Source: Cheilinus undulatus
Taxonomy: Eukaryota; Chordata; Actinopteri; Labriformes; Labridae
NCBI RefSeq assembly: GCF_018320785.1
Contig: NC_054877.1
Coordinates: 34,060,151-34,124,150, forward strand
Direction: 5' to 3'
DNA: 64,000 nt
A program made the translations under genes and the position numbers. The notes beneath the pieces are model-generated. The model was not told the origin of the DNA, made no database searches, and saw only the letters and a program-made list of their open reading frames with translations. The stretch's first letter is position 1; every line of letters begins with the position of its first letter. Positions 24,750-37,308 of this stretch are shown one piece after another.

Positions 24750-25540
24750 ACTACATGAACCAATATAGCTAAATTAGCTTCAGCAATGTGAGCTTAAGCA
24801 AGCTTAGCTAAAGCTAATGTAGCTACATAGATAACATATCTACGTAGCTTCCATAGCTAATTTGTGAGCATAGCTTCAGCTATGATAGCTACAAAGCTCC
24901 GTTATCTATAGAGGTGGCTCTCAACTGGTCTAGCCTCAGGACCCACCAATATCTTGGATGACAAATTGCGACCCAAATTTCCAATAATTTTTAACAATGC
25001 ACATTTAGTTAATAAAAACTTTACACTTAAGATTTTGGATCGCACAGAATTTATGACAGGAACAAGAGACAGGCATGTTTTACACCCTCCTCTCTCATGA
25101 TAACTTGTAAATTTTAGCAAATTTTCCAGAGTTCTTGAGAAATTATTTCATCAACATTGTAAACGCAGCTCTTGTATTGCAAGAAAATGAGATGAATGAA
25201 TTGAAATATTAATAAAACATCTACATTGACCCATTATCACAATAAAACAGAGTTGAATAAACAGTATGGTTGCATGTTCTTCTTAGACTTTTGCCACCAT
25301 TTATTTCCAGACACACATTTGCGACCCACTGAAAACTGCCCCGCGACCTACTTTTGGGTCCCAGACCACCAGTTGAGAATCACTGATCTATAGCTTAGTT
25401 AGCTATAGCAATGTAATCTCTATCAAACGCAGCTAAGGCGAACTTAGGTATGTAGATAACATAGAAATGTAACTTAAGTAGCAGTTTTTGTAGCTTTAAC
25501 TGGCTAGCTACATTAGCTATATAGCTACTTGGCTAAATTA
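24750..25540. repeat. AGCTA-rich degenerate array split by a hAT element
   Basis: 24750-24911 and 25386-25540 consist of AGCTA/TAGCT variants like those at 16020-16420. The array is interrupted at 24912-25385 by an unrelated element with an 8-bp target duplication. No fixed repeat unit is evident. Confidence 0.65.
24912..25385. mobile_element. Non-autonomous hAT transposon with intact 8-bp TSD
   Basis: Flanked by the direct repeat ATCTATAG at 24904-24911 and 25386-25393. The right end is the complement of CAGTGATTCTCAACTGGTGG; the left end AGGTGGCTCTCAACTGGTC is a diverged match. Length is 474 bp with no transposase frame. 8-bp duplications with CAGNG...-type ends define hAT elements. Confidence 0.8.
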
Positions 25541-28243
25541 GTAATTTTATAATTCAGTTTTGCAGGTCAGGTTTTTTTTACTTCTGGTATCATAGCTGTG
25601 GTCTGTGGCTGTCAGAGATGAACTGCATGGAGCCAGATTGTCTTGGCTGTCACTTGGCAGGATGTAGGGCAAACCCAGCGGTGCCACGGACTGATTGGCT
25701 CCATGGCATTTCACACAGATGCAGTAATTGTGCAAAAGGAGCTCCAACCAGTTACTGAGTGCATAAATAAGCATAGTTTTCCAGGAGGTCAGTATTTCTG
25801 TATTGTTAATCATTTTCTAGGACTAGCATTTTTAGATATTCTAATATTTTGAGAGACTGGGTTTTGGATTTGTGTGAGCTGTAAGCCATTATCATCAACA
25901 TCAGAAAAAAAGTTGAAATATTTCACTTTGTATGAGATTAATCTAAATTTTTTTATTATATTCTAATTTTTAGATGCACCTGCATAACTGCAGGCCAGCA
26001 CTATTTAGCTGTTTGTTGGGAGGCTGAAGACCCACCTCAGTTAAACCTCTTTGTCTTGTTACTTAGTTGATCCAATGTTAGTTTGAGACAGTGTTTTAAA
26101 TATGGTGGCTGCTGCGAAAAGTTATCGAATGGTTGACATCGCTCAGACTTCTACAGTATTTCATCTAGTGTCTAGTCCAAACCTACTACTGCAGTTTATT
26201 TCATTTTCATTTAACCTTAATTTAAGTCTTGAAAATCATTGAGGTTTCCCTCATTTACAATTTTTATGATCCACAGCTTACTTCCCCTTCTTTTTGTGGT
26301 CCTACAGCTTTGAGATTTATAACCGCACAGAGGACATTTATGCCCTTGACTAAACAAAAGGTTGAAGACTACCAGTGACATCCTTGAGACAGTGTTGATG
26401 TAATGTCCTCTGCAAGTGGAACAAAGGTATTCCACTTGACATATTGTTTTAGCCGTGGATGAAAGCACGTAAGTGTATGTAAAACATAACAGAACATCTG
26501 TTTACAGATGTGGAAAAAGAACACCTAAATAAGGGCTTCCTTGTCAGCTTGTCTATTCTCACTGTGACTTAATGATATAGCTGGGCTTGTTAGGGGAGAA
26601 TGGAAGTAAGATATTATTGTGAAAAGAATTGAGTTATACCACAGTTAAATCAACGTCAGTTCATAAAAGCTGCATATTATTTCTTTTCTGTGACAGCCTT
26701 AGTTTCAATTAAATAGTTACAGTGATCTGCTCTTAAAGTTTAGGCACCATCATATCCTAAAGGCCCCTCTTGTTGCAATAGTACCACTATAGATCATGAT
26801 ACAAACCCTCCTTTGACACTTGATGTCTCTAAAGTAAAAGAACTTCAAACAGTCTAAAGCAGAAAGTAAGAGTACAACATACCACATTGAAATGGCTCTC
26901 CTATTTCAGCTCACTTACACCAAAAAAAGCACAATCCCATGAGACATTTATATCTACTGTATTATCCTCTGAAATGAACACAACAAAAGAACTCATAGAT
27001 CAGCGGAGGTCCCTTATTCTAATTTGAGAAATTGTGTGAAGTACAATTGCTACCTTAAGGGATTGTTCTTAATCCCTGCTACTGGATGTGCTCTTAATTA
27101 ACTTTGGTTGTCATGGGTTTTTGCGCTTAATTAACTCTTGTATATTACAACAGCAGTCAGTTGCAATAGTGATGTAACTTAGCTCCTGCATAAAGCATGT
27201 TTATAGTCATTTTTCTTTTTCCCATAATGAACTGAGGAGTGTATTTCCTTTACAAAACCGCCTAAACACTTGACTTGTATGTGGACATGTTTGATAATGT
27301 TGTTGAACCTTGGTATTTTAATAGACATCTACATCCCCTGTTCAGTATAACTGTCTTTCCTCTCAGCTGCCATCCCCTCCTCCTTCAGAGCACTGAGAGC
27401 TATGAATATCCCCGTGAAGCTGTATTAATATCCAAATATAGGCAGAATAATACATAAAGTGGGTTTCTCATGTCCCCTTTAATGAGTAGCAGTGGAGTTT
27501 ATAGAGCAAAATACCTTATTTATTTATTTTAAATAGTCTTCTTCTATACTTTGAATTGTTCTATGAAAGCAATCTCACACATGAGGCCATGATGTTTTAC
27601 TGGATATCAGAACTGATGTGATTAAGTCTTTGAAAAGTTCTTTCTGCTTTAAAATCTTTGACTTATTCATGTATACTTTTCTCTGTTTACAACCATTTTA
27701 GATTTTTTTCCAAACTTAAACTGTCAGTGCACAATTTAAACACAAAATGGTTATAGGGTGGATATGTGGTATTACAATACTCCCTGACAGTAATTTGCAT
27801 GAGAATAAATTTCACTGGACTTCCACAGCCAATAGATGGCAGTACTGCTACATAACAATAAAAGAGGTTATATGAATTAATTACGGCTTTATTTTAAATT
27901 AACAAACAATTATGTATGACTGTGATTTAAAAAAAATTCTGAATGGAGAAATCCATCCAACTTGAACTGAGGCTTTGTTAAAAATACATTTATGGTCCAC
28001 ATAAGGAAGTGTCACAAGATTTTTAAGTATCTGCAGTTGTATTAGACCACTCCTGTACTTCTTTAGACCATAATACACAATAAGACTCTCAACACATGGT
28101 TTTTGAATTGGCCTGATTCAATATCGCACAGTCTTTTCTTGAAGTAAAATAGCATTAAAATAAGAACGAATGATGACACATCTTCAAAACAGAAGAACGA
28201 AACCAAAAAACATATAAAACCGAGAACTGTATTAAAAAAATTC
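25541..28243. other. Intergenic stretch, nothing recognised
   Basis: AT-rich DNA between the repeat array and the phr 3' end. No coding exon, RNA gene or transposon terminus was recognised. Confidence 0.45.
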
Positions 28244-28249
28244 TTTATT
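28244..28249 (-). terminator. Probable phr polyadenylation signal
   Basis: AATAAA on the - strand, about 470 nt past the phr stop codon at 28719-28721. Position and orientation suit the phr 3' end. Confidence 0.45.
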
Positions 28250-28718
28250 ACATTTTGATATGAGAAGATTTTTTAAAGAAAAAAGTTAAATTTCAAGAGC
28301 TGCTTTAACATTACTGCATGCATTGTGATATAATGAATTGTAAACACTAATAACATACAAAGCATCCTGTATTTGAGATACAGTTTCACATAAAAACTAT
28401 AACATAAAAAATAGTAGAAAAAATGTTTTCTAACTTATCAGGCACCAAAGATGAGTATCTAATGTGAAGACAAGCGACAGCAAAAAAATCTACCAGCTTA
28501 CAGAACTGATAAATGTAAAGAACCAGTCTGATAGTCAGCAGGAGAAACAGCACAGGCAAAATCCCTCTGAATACATAGGACAAAAAAAACAAACTTTAAA
28601 GAACAACAACCAAAAAAAGCACTGCAAAAGAGGCTTGAAAAAAAGTTCCCAGAGATAAAGACACAGGAGATAAAAGCTGCCAGGCATCTTACTCCCTTTT
28701 CTCTTAACGTATAGTGCT

Positions 28719-31700
28719 TCAGAGATCTTTGGGACAGTACTTCCTCTCAAAACGTGCTACGTCAAACTTCCGAAGGCAGCCTTTGTAGTTCATGTAGCGG
28801 ATCTTTCCAAAAATGGGTCTCTCCGCCCATCCCTGGTCATGGATTCCACAAATAGACCACATGCAGCCTACAGGAGGGAAACACAGAGAAGAGGTCATAA
28901 AGAGATAAGAAAGCATAACTCAGTATATCAGTGTTGACCTGGCTTGAACTAGGAACTATTTGCTTACCAACAAAGCCGTTAGGATCCTGGCCATCCAGCT
29001 CATAGCGATCATTTAGGTACAGAGCGATAGAGAGCGCCTCCTCTGGTGAAGAAGTCCACTCCAGGATCTTTTTGGCCCAGTACATTCTCAAGAAACCATG
29101 CATCTTCCCCTCACTCACCATCTGGTACTGAAGAGGACAAGTACCATAACGTTACAACAAACTGTAACTATAACATTCATCTGTGAGAACAGGCATGGAC
29201 AGTACAGGATATTTAGAGCTTCTCCTGCTGGCTGGCAGCAAGCTGGACTGTTGTACCTAAGGCCATGGGGTTGTATTGTGTGGAAAATGTGGTCTGACAT
29301 TTAAGGGGCAGAAAAGAGACCTTAGATTGCATGCCGTACCTGTGCTGCATTCCAGAGCTTGTCGTGTGTCTTTGCTTTCTCCAGCTGCTCACGTGTGTAG
29401 AGATACGGCCGCTTGTCTTTGGCATGATCTTTCAAAGTCTTCTGAGCCCAATCGTACGCCCCTGAGTACCACAAACACACATTTGATCCAAAGACACTAA
29501 TCAGAAACAACCAAGACAAGATTGTGTGTAGGGAACATTTCAAAGAAACAGACATCTCAGTTGATGTCACTAAAATAGAGAGTTTCTAACAGTGAATTGT
29601 ATGTTAAATAATGAAATCTGAACTGACCCTCTACACAGTCGTATTTCTTGTTGTAGAAGCAGAAGTTATCAGTCAGTTCCCTGCGCACCACCAGCTCCTC
29701 GATGAAGGAGGTGACTGTAACACCTGCCTTCCTTCCGCTGTGCTGAACCTGCAGAGCAACGCGCTGTGCTGACAGGTGACCTGATTGGAAGAAGAAGATG
29801 CAATTATGAGGATTCTTTTGTTTTGCATGACTTAATCACATCTATATACTTTGACGAGACAGTTATTGTATATCAATATGCTATCAAACATACAGTGCCT
29901 ATCAAAGGTATTCACACTCTTGGATGTCTTTTATTGAGTTCATAAAGCATGGTCAATATAATTTGGCTTTTTGACAAAAAAACAAAAAACTCTTCAGTGT
30001 CAAAGTGAAAACAGAGTCCTACAAGGTAATATCAATAAAACAAAAACATGTAACATAGATAATTACCCCCTTTAATTTGACTGACTTAATGAGGACCAGC
30101 CAGTTGGTGCTAGTCCAGTAACTGGTTAATCAGTATTCCTCGCTACCATTACACCATGTAGACAAAGAACACTCCAAGCAACTCAGTGAAAATGTTATTA
30201 AAAAGTATAAGTCAAGAGATGGATAAAGAAACATCCAAGGCACTGAAATTCCCCAGGAATGAAGTTCAATTCATCATAAAAAGATAGAAGGTATATGGCA
30301 CATGTGTACATCTACCTAGATCAGGCCGTCTTTACAAACTGAGTGACAGTGTAAGAAGGAGACTAATAAGAGAGGCCCCCAAGACACCTGTGACTACTCT
30401 GAAGGAGTTACACGCTTCAGCAACTGAGATGGGGGAGACTCTGCATACAACAACTGTTACCAGGGTTCTTCCACAGATAAAGCTTTATCGGAGGGTGGAA
30501 AAGAGAGAGCCAGAGATTCTGTTCAATAAAACTCTTATTCAGTCTTGACTAGAATTTGCAAAAAGGCATGTGAGAGTCTCCAGGATCAAGAGGTAGAAGT
30601 GGTGCTTTTTGGCCATCAGACAAGACGCTATGCTCAACGGACACCAAACACTGCACACCACCACAAACACACCATCCTCACTGTGAAGCATGGTGGTGGC
30701 AGCATAACGCTGTGGGGATGCTTCTCAGCAGCCAGCCTTGAAAGGCTTGTAAAGGTAGGGGGTAACAAATGTGGCAAAATATAGGACAATCCTATATAAG
30801 ACGATCTTATTCAATCTGCAACACAACTATGGCTTGGGAGAAGATTTATTTTCCAGCCATACAATGAACTGAAGCATACAACTTAAACTACAGAGAAATG
30901 GTTTAAAGACAACAAGGTGAATGTTCTGGAGTGGCATAGTCAAAGCCCAGACCTCAATCCAATAGAGAATTTGTGGCTACTTTAAAAGGGCTGTTCACAC
31001 CTGATCCCTGTTCAACCTGACAGAGCTTGAGAAGTTTTGCAAAGAAGAATGAAGTAAAATTGCAGTGTCCAGATGTGCAAGCCTGGTGAGACCTATCCAC
31101 ACAGACTCAGTGCTGTGATTGCAGCCAAAGGTATATCTTCTAAAAAGTGACTTGAAGGGGGTGAATATGCAGTCACTTGTTTTATATTATGTATTTTTAT
31201 GTAATTGACATTGCTTCGTAGAAATTTGTTCTTTACTTTTACATTTCCTTTTTTTGTTATTTAAAGTAAAAAAGCCAGATTATATTGATTATTAGATTAA
31301 GACATCTTAAAGTTCCTGTGAAGAGTTTTCATCTGACTAAATTAAGTGCCAGTGCTTATGAGCAACATTAGATCAACAAGATCTTAGCTTGTTATTCTCT
31401 TTATCTTTGATGTGATGCCTATTTACAATGTATACTGGAAGTATCTTTACAAGAGCTTTCATGTGCAAAATTTCCCATTATTATATAATTACCCAGAGCT
31501 TGTGGTTGACCTAATGAGTAATAAATTGAAAATTTTCAACGTGGTAAGGCTGACAAAGTTTTTTTATACTTGGAAACTCATTTGAACCACTTCAACAGTT
31601 TTAATGACAAAACAGTACAATCGTTATTATCTTAATGATCAGCCAATCAGAAAGTATCAAATCTGCAATTAGATAGGTGCATAAAAGACAGATAAATACA

Positions 31701-34700
31701 TCAAAAATACAGGCCAACTTCTGCACAGTCTAAATTTGAGAAATGCATTGATGATTTTACAGTAATGATACAATTCAATTGTACTTTCGCAATTCAGACA
31801 GTGTGCAGAAGTTTGCCTGCAACTTCAAAACTTGAAAAATAAGCAAATATCCTGATATGGGTTCGCTAGGACTTCTAATCTTGTTGCTGTGGAACCAAAT
31901 CAGCTATTGGTATCATTTAATCTTTGCTAGTACCATACCAAAGTTTAAAAACCTGGTGTTGGGGCAACCCAAACACATGAATCTCATATTTATTAAATAG
32001 CTGAATCACTGTTATTGATCCATATGGGACACCTTTGGCCATCATCATCTCTGTCAAACAGTCTTTGCCAAGGAGCCATAACTTTAAACACATTTGCAAC
32101 AATAAAATAAAATTTACTTGAAAGCAGCTGGAGTTTAATTTTCCTGACAAGGTTGAAAGCATCAATAGACTAGATTCTGAGGTGATACGTGTGGAAGTGA
32201 ATATGAAAAAAGGGATGGCAAAGGAGAAATTTCAGAGTCACTGCTCTTACTGTGCTTTTTTTACATAAATCATCATATTAATTTAGGCAAACATCATCTG
32301 TAACGCTACTGACCAAAGCGGATCCAGGGGGAGAGCTGGCTGAGTGCAGGAGCATTAGGGTCATTACGTTGGGTGTCAAACATCTTAAGGCGCACGTCAA
32401 TGAAGGACTCCAGCATGGCCACCCCTGCTTTGGTACCTGGCTTTGCCCACTCTGTCTCTCCAACTGTTCTGTCAACCTTCAGGGAAGCCAAGGTCTTGTC
32501 CCAGTCTATGGGCTGTATGGTGAAGTTAAGAAAAAGAAGAAAGAAATCAGCAGAGGTCAAGGCTTAAAGTGATACAGGGAGATAAATACAGGACAGAAAA
32601 CTTTAACAAGCGCCAAGAAGAGTCCTGTGCCTTTCACCTAGTGTCTGTTATCAGGAGGCTCAACCCAGTGAGGTGAATATCAATCGCTGCACTCCGATAA
32701 GGGTACATACCCCTGCAGCTTTAATGTCTAATGCTGGGAAAGAAACTTACAGTTTTGGGCAGTTGAGAAGGTCTGAGGTTTATATGCCCACATCAATACA
32801 TAATGTGCAGAGGAGAGGGGCAGTTCAAGGTTGAGAGAAATGTGCTTTATTGTAGCACTCTGTTTTATAAACTCCACATCACTGAGCTTACTGGAAGCTC
32901 ATTTTTCCCCACTGATGCTAGAAAAATAGTTTCAAAGCGATGATATTTTTAGAGTATTATTCTGTCATCTCAACTAATCCAAAAGTCCTTAAAGGTGAAA
33001 CAAAAGACATAAAAGACTTTATTTTCTGCTGAAGCCAACGTGTTACCTTGGATTCACAAGGTGCCTTTCATTGCTGCTGTAGTACCTACTTTGGCAGTTC
33101 TGGCTGCAGTGTGGGGGTGTTTCTCCACCAGAGGAAAATCAGTAAGGAACTCTGGCAAAAGCTTGGTGATCTTTCCTCTGATGGTCCTTGCTGCATACTC
33201 AAGTTTAGGTGATGCCACCCAGCAGGGAACAATATTATGGGTATCAACCTATAAAAGGAAAATCAGGGTTTACTCATGAACATACTAATTAACAGAGAGT
33301 CAAGAAATACGAACAAGAAATGCTTTAAAGTGAGAAGTTTACCTATTGTCTGACAGGTCAAAATTTGCAGCTGTCAAGGACATAATGATAATGACCTTCC
33401 AGACTAATGGGGAAAGAGCACTGTTAAACTAGAAAAGCACTCGGAGATCGCAGACCTCCGTCATTAGCCTTATCTCCCAATAGTGAAGAATCCTTTAAAA
33501 AATTCCTGGATCCAGTCGGTGATCTGGATCTCTCCCAAAATCTAATAAATTCTTCCTTATGCCATCTCCTGAAAATTTCATCAAAATCCATCCATAAGTT
33601 TTTGAGTTATGTTGCTAAGAAACTAACAAACAAACAAACCCTGCCGATCACATAACCTCCTTAGCAGAGGTAAAAACAGCATCTGTGATGGTATGGGGAT
33701 GCGTTAGTGCACATGGCAGGGGTAACCTCCAGTATACTGCAAAGTAGACAACATCTGTTTAAGTCGTCTTGTTTCAGTAAGGCCAGCCACACACACAGGA
33801 TTTTAAGCCCGATTTGGGGCAAGATTTGCCTCCCCCGACAATGGTGGGGGCATATCCCAAGAGGAGCCTTGTCGCAAACGACTGTCCAAGTAGTCTGCAT
33901 GTGTGTAGTGTCAACACAATTGTTTGACTGCTCCAAACCGCGTCGTAGCCTCCAAAATCCTGAATCGTGAATATCAAACGTGTTTGATACTTAAGATTCT
34001 AGGTCATATGCCGATGATGGAGTACCCACAACAACCAATGAGAGCGAGCGGACCAGGTAGTGTCACAGCCAGATCATACGTACTTCACCACTCATAACCA
34101 TAAACACAACTTTAACTTAATTTCAGCCAGGATTTCATCCCGAGTCTTTCCCTTGTAATATGATTTTTTGCTTCACCTGTAACGCATGCCAGGACAGCCT
34201 GTTGTGAAGAGACAGCAAGAGGATATTGACAGACATTCGCGTTTTGTTTTTTCCTGAAGTCACATGATCATGCGAGGTCGTAGGCAGGTCGGCAGGCGTG
34301 TGGTCTCCAGTGATCTGACAGTCTGGCTGAGTAGTCTAGTGTGTGCGTTCAGAGGATTAAGGATGAAAAATCTTTAGAAATTATCCCGAAGTCTGTGGTC
34401 TCCCACAACTTAAAAATCGTTCCAGATTAAAAAAAAAATCGTCTAGTGTGTGGCCAGCCTTAGACAGTAAAAAAACTACATTCACCCTGCCATGCAACAG
34501 CAGTAAAAGAATCTGGATGTTAAACAGGCTTTCCTGCAGTCCCTGCTCATCACATATTAAAGAATATCCCAACTTTTAAGGGAATAGGGTTGTGTGCAAT
34601 GAGCAGAACACAAGGAGAAAAGACACTTCATTTCTTTTATTCCTAGAGAACCACTATAATTCAGACAGCAGTTACAGAAAGAAAACAACAAAATGATTGA

Positions 34701-36613
34701 TCATTTAAGAGGATTTTTACCTGTATGAGGGGGATGTCTTTGGGAAGTTTCTTTTTCACATCCTCCAACCACTGCAGCTGCTCCCTAAGTGGGGAGAAGT
34801 CTGTCACCACCGCCCCCAGGCCATGGTCAGAGACAAAGCCGGGGAGAACTTCCCCCGCTGAGCCATGCAGCAAATGGAACTGGATGTCCAAGTTTTTACA
34901 TTTCTGTTTGAGAGGGGAAGAGTTAGAGCGCATAGAATCTGTAGTGGGTTCAATTACATGGATCACAACAGATTAAAAAGAAGCCTTGGGAAACGGGCAG
35001 GTAACATCACTGCAGATCTCAGACACACTGATTAAACTCCTCCCTTCTGGTAGGAGTTGCAGGACACTGCATGCCAAAACAACTTGATACAGAAATAGTT
35101 ACTGTGATGACCGTCAAACAGTCACAGAGTTACTCTGATGACCATCAAACAGTCACAAAGTGTCAGAAAATATAACTTTAATTTAACACACACTTTAGCC
35201 CTGCTTAAATTAAAAAATCCTGTACTGCATCTCAAATACTTAGAAACTCACTGGGGTAAAAGCCTCACCTCATATGTGCAGCTTTACTAATTAATCTATT
35301 TACCATATTAGCAAGTAAATTAACTTATCACAGTAACTTAAATACTATAAGAAAGCTCACTGTAGTAAAAGCATCACCTCGTGCAAATTTGCACTAATCC
35401 ACTATCTTACATTATCTTATCTACCTTGTGTAAATTTTCCCACATCCTTGCATATTTAATACTTCTGATCATGTCTAGTCAGCTTTCTTGCACCCTTTGC
35501 ACATCTTGCAACCATACTATCAATGCACACCAAGAAATACCCGACAAGAGCTTGTACATATCTAAATCTTTTTTTTTTTTTTTTTTACTTTTTTCAGTTT
35601 ATTTATTTCTGGTATTTAATGTTTTATTTGTACATACTTTGCCCACAAAGCTTATTCTGGCATTGTTAATAGTGTAATTGAGTTCTGTGGCTCTCGATCA
35701 ATACTTTATTTCCTTATTTCTCTTATACATTTCTGTATTTACTCCTATCCTTACAAAATGACAAATGACAACTCTGGTTGATTTTAGAATTAAAATGTAC
35801 AGTTATTAATTTCTACTAAATCCAAATAAATCTGCTAATTACTGGAATTATGAACAGAATTGAATTTCAAAAAAATAATTTATAGCAACATACCTTTGCA
35901 ACTTCCCTCAGACCATTCAGCATAAAGCTGAAATGTCTCAGAGTGGAGAGCTCAGATTTTGGGACGACAAGACAGAAACAGATGTGCAGAGGGAGGTTCT
36001 CCTTTACAGCAAGCCTTTGGGCGTGGATCAGTGCCCAATTATCTAAAATACAGAGGAAAAAAAATATGTTACCATTGAGACACAGAGAGTGGGAGCTTAT
36101 ACAGCTAAAATAAGGGATATAAATGGTACAAAAATACAGTTTAATTGAAAAGATAAGGGTCGACTTTAAACCAATGAGACAAAAATATTCAAATACACTG
36201 GAATTTCAATGGAAAACAGTGTTTTATGTTTTTATTTTCTCTTGTTAAACATCAGCAGCTGCGGGAGAGGCATGCAGACATGGCTGAAGTATGTTACATC
36301 CCCTGTAAACACATATCTGAAATCAAAACTCAAATAGATCTTACAGGACATGTTTTCATTTCTCACCTTGTACTCTCTGGTCTCTTAACATCCAGTACAG
36401 GACACCCTCAGAGCCCTGCTTTATCTTCTCAGTCTCAGATATAAAACGCAGCCGTTTCTTGTTGAATTTCATGTCCTTATTATCTGTCCTCTGCTGCCTA
36501 AGGTGATCCTGCAGCCAGCCTCCAGCTTTCTCCACCTTCATGGGGGTCAGCTTCTGCTGTTTGGCACTGGGCTCCTTAGCAGCTGCTGGTGCCTTGCGTT
36601 TTTTGTCAGACAT
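28719..36613 (-). CDS. phr: Class II CPD DNA photolyase
   Basis: Repairs UV-induced cyclobutane pyrimidine dimers using blue light and FADH-; acts in the nucleus. Coding exons in transcript order: 36613-36367, 36042-35894, 34903-34721, 33248-33090, 32512-32314, 29780-29628, 29461-29340, 29127-28968, 28867-28719. All junctions are GT-AG and phases agree (1521 nt, 506 aa). The Lys-rich start MSDKKRK looks like a nuclear signal. [17 protein letters not shown] opens the antenna-binding alpha/beta domain near residue 75. The C-terminal FAD domain has [58 protein letters not shown] and [15 protein letters not shown], all diagnostic of class II. There is no frameshift or missing block, so it appears functional. 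The frame stays open upstream of the chosen ATG but without another ATG. It is head to head with fyttd1. Confidence 0.95.
29893..31290 (+). mobile_element. Decayed Tc1-like transposon in phr intron 5
   Basis: Starts at TA followed by CAGTGCCTATCAAAGGTATT (29893), a classic fish Tc1 terminus. A + strand transposase remnant at 30545-30784 includes [18 protein letters not shown]. Near 31155 GGGGGTGAATATGCAGTCAC matches the 3' portion of such elements. The right terminus has decayed. Stops and frameshifts make it inactive. It lies antisense to phr. Confidence 0.8.
31794..31985. repeat. Dispersed repeat related to 62555-62716
   Basis: Shares CAGACAGTGTGCAG.AGTTTGC, GCTGTGG.A.CAAA and CAAAGTTTAAA blocks, in the same order and orientation, with 62555-62716. 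The end near GGGGCAACCC is a diverged form of the TAGGGTTGTCA terminus. Likely a non-autonomous DNA transposon fragment in phr intron 5. Confidence 0.5.
33429..33673 (+). repeat. Dispersed retro-like repeat, copy 1
   Basis: Runs from CTAGAAAAGCACTC through TATCTCCCAATAGTGAAGAA and TTTTTGAGTTATGTTGCTAA to CATAACCTCCTTAGCAGAGG. Two more copies lie at 39172-39412 (-) and 59701-60292 (+). It resembles the 3' region of an RTE-type LINE common in fish, but no reverse transcriptase is present, so the class is inferred. Confidence 0.6.
33674..33777 (+). mobile_element. Tc1-like transposase fragment, interrupted
   Basis: The + strand reads [17 protein letters not shown], a Tc1-type transposase motif, for about 35 codons. 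It is then cut by the element at 33781-34459; similar-looking sequence may resume after 34462. It lies in phr intron 3. Confidence 0.45.
33781..34459. mobile_element. Inverted-repeat DNA transposon, copy A
   Basis: Ends GGCCAGCCACACACA and complement of GGCTGGCCACACACTAGAC, flanked by TAA and TTA. No transposase. A second copy, enlarged by a nested insertion, is at 60830-61943. Short T-A-rich target sites suggest PIF/Harbinger or a TA-targeting family. Confidence 0.7.
35098..35159 (+). repeat. Two-copy 31-bp tandem repeat
   Basis: Two adjacent 31-bp units beginning GTTACTSTGATGACC and ending CAAACAGTCACARA, three substitutions apart, in phr intron 2. A looser duplication follows at 35247-35300 and 35357-35410. 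Confidence 0.8.
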
Positions 36614-37308
36614 ACTGGTTTGACTGGTGAAAGATTTGGTCTGGTGGAAGAATATTGGGATGGACCTCTCAGTACTGTGGTGCAGAAGCCTCAAGAAATA
36701 CCTTCGTGCAAACGGTGAGGATGCTCTGTTAGAAAATCAAAGTGGAAAAGATGACCAAACTGCATCCAAAACTGTCCATACACACACACACAAACGTTTA
36801 AAGTGGTTCGTTCGGCAAATTCAATGCATTAAGTACAGAAAAATATTTGAAATTAAGCAAAACTGCCAGAGACACGACGACGTCGAAGTAGGAAACATCT
36901 TTCAAATGACTAGTCGCAAAGAAAACACAACTTACCTTATTAAGATACACTTCAGCATGCAATGAATGGATTAAAAGTAGATATCTGAGAGGCTACACAG
37001 ATAGTAGGCTGGTGTAAAGAAGCTACGAGAGGTGAGCAACCCGTCTGTAGGACTCAGTTTTTGCCTTTACACAAGCAGTTACATGAGCACGCTAATGTTT
37101 AGGTTTTGTAACGCGGTTTCCCATGTATTTAACTACATTTCCCACAATGCAAATGTTAAGCTTCACGGGGCATGCGCTGCGCCGTTTACGTTCGGAGAAG
37201 GTCCGTTGTGTGTTGTAGCGTACCCTAAATAAGAACGTACAACTAACACGGTTTACAATCATTGTCGCGGTTTTTCCACCGGTCTTGGTTGTTTGTCACA
37301 TTTTAAAC
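36614..37308. promoter_or_regulatory. Bidirectional promoter region of phr and fyttd1
   Basis: The two start codons are 695 bp apart in divergent orientation, so both promoters and 5' UTRs must fit here unless extra upstream exons exist. CpG dinucleotides rise toward fyttd1 (37110-37270). The interval includes a ZNF143-type motif and a GACGTC palindrome (36879-36884). No clear TATA box is placed for either gene. Confidence 0.6.
37131..37150 (+). promoter_or_regulatory. ZNF143/STAF-type binding motif
   Basis: AACTACATTTCCCACAATGC closely matches the remembered consensus ACTACANNTCCCAGNATGC bound by ZNF143, common in bidirectional housekeeping promoters. It lies about 160 bp upstream of the fyttd1 ATG. 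Occupancy is inferred, not shown. Confidence 0.55.

Noticed and set aside
35381-35677. 98-codon + strand frame in phr intron 2
   Set aside because: It includes a poly-T run and lies on the opposite strand inside a confirmed intron; no homology was recognised.
36627-36965. 112-codon + strand frame overlapping the phr start
   Set aside because: It is antisense to the phr first exon and shared promoter; no conserved motif and an implausible composition.
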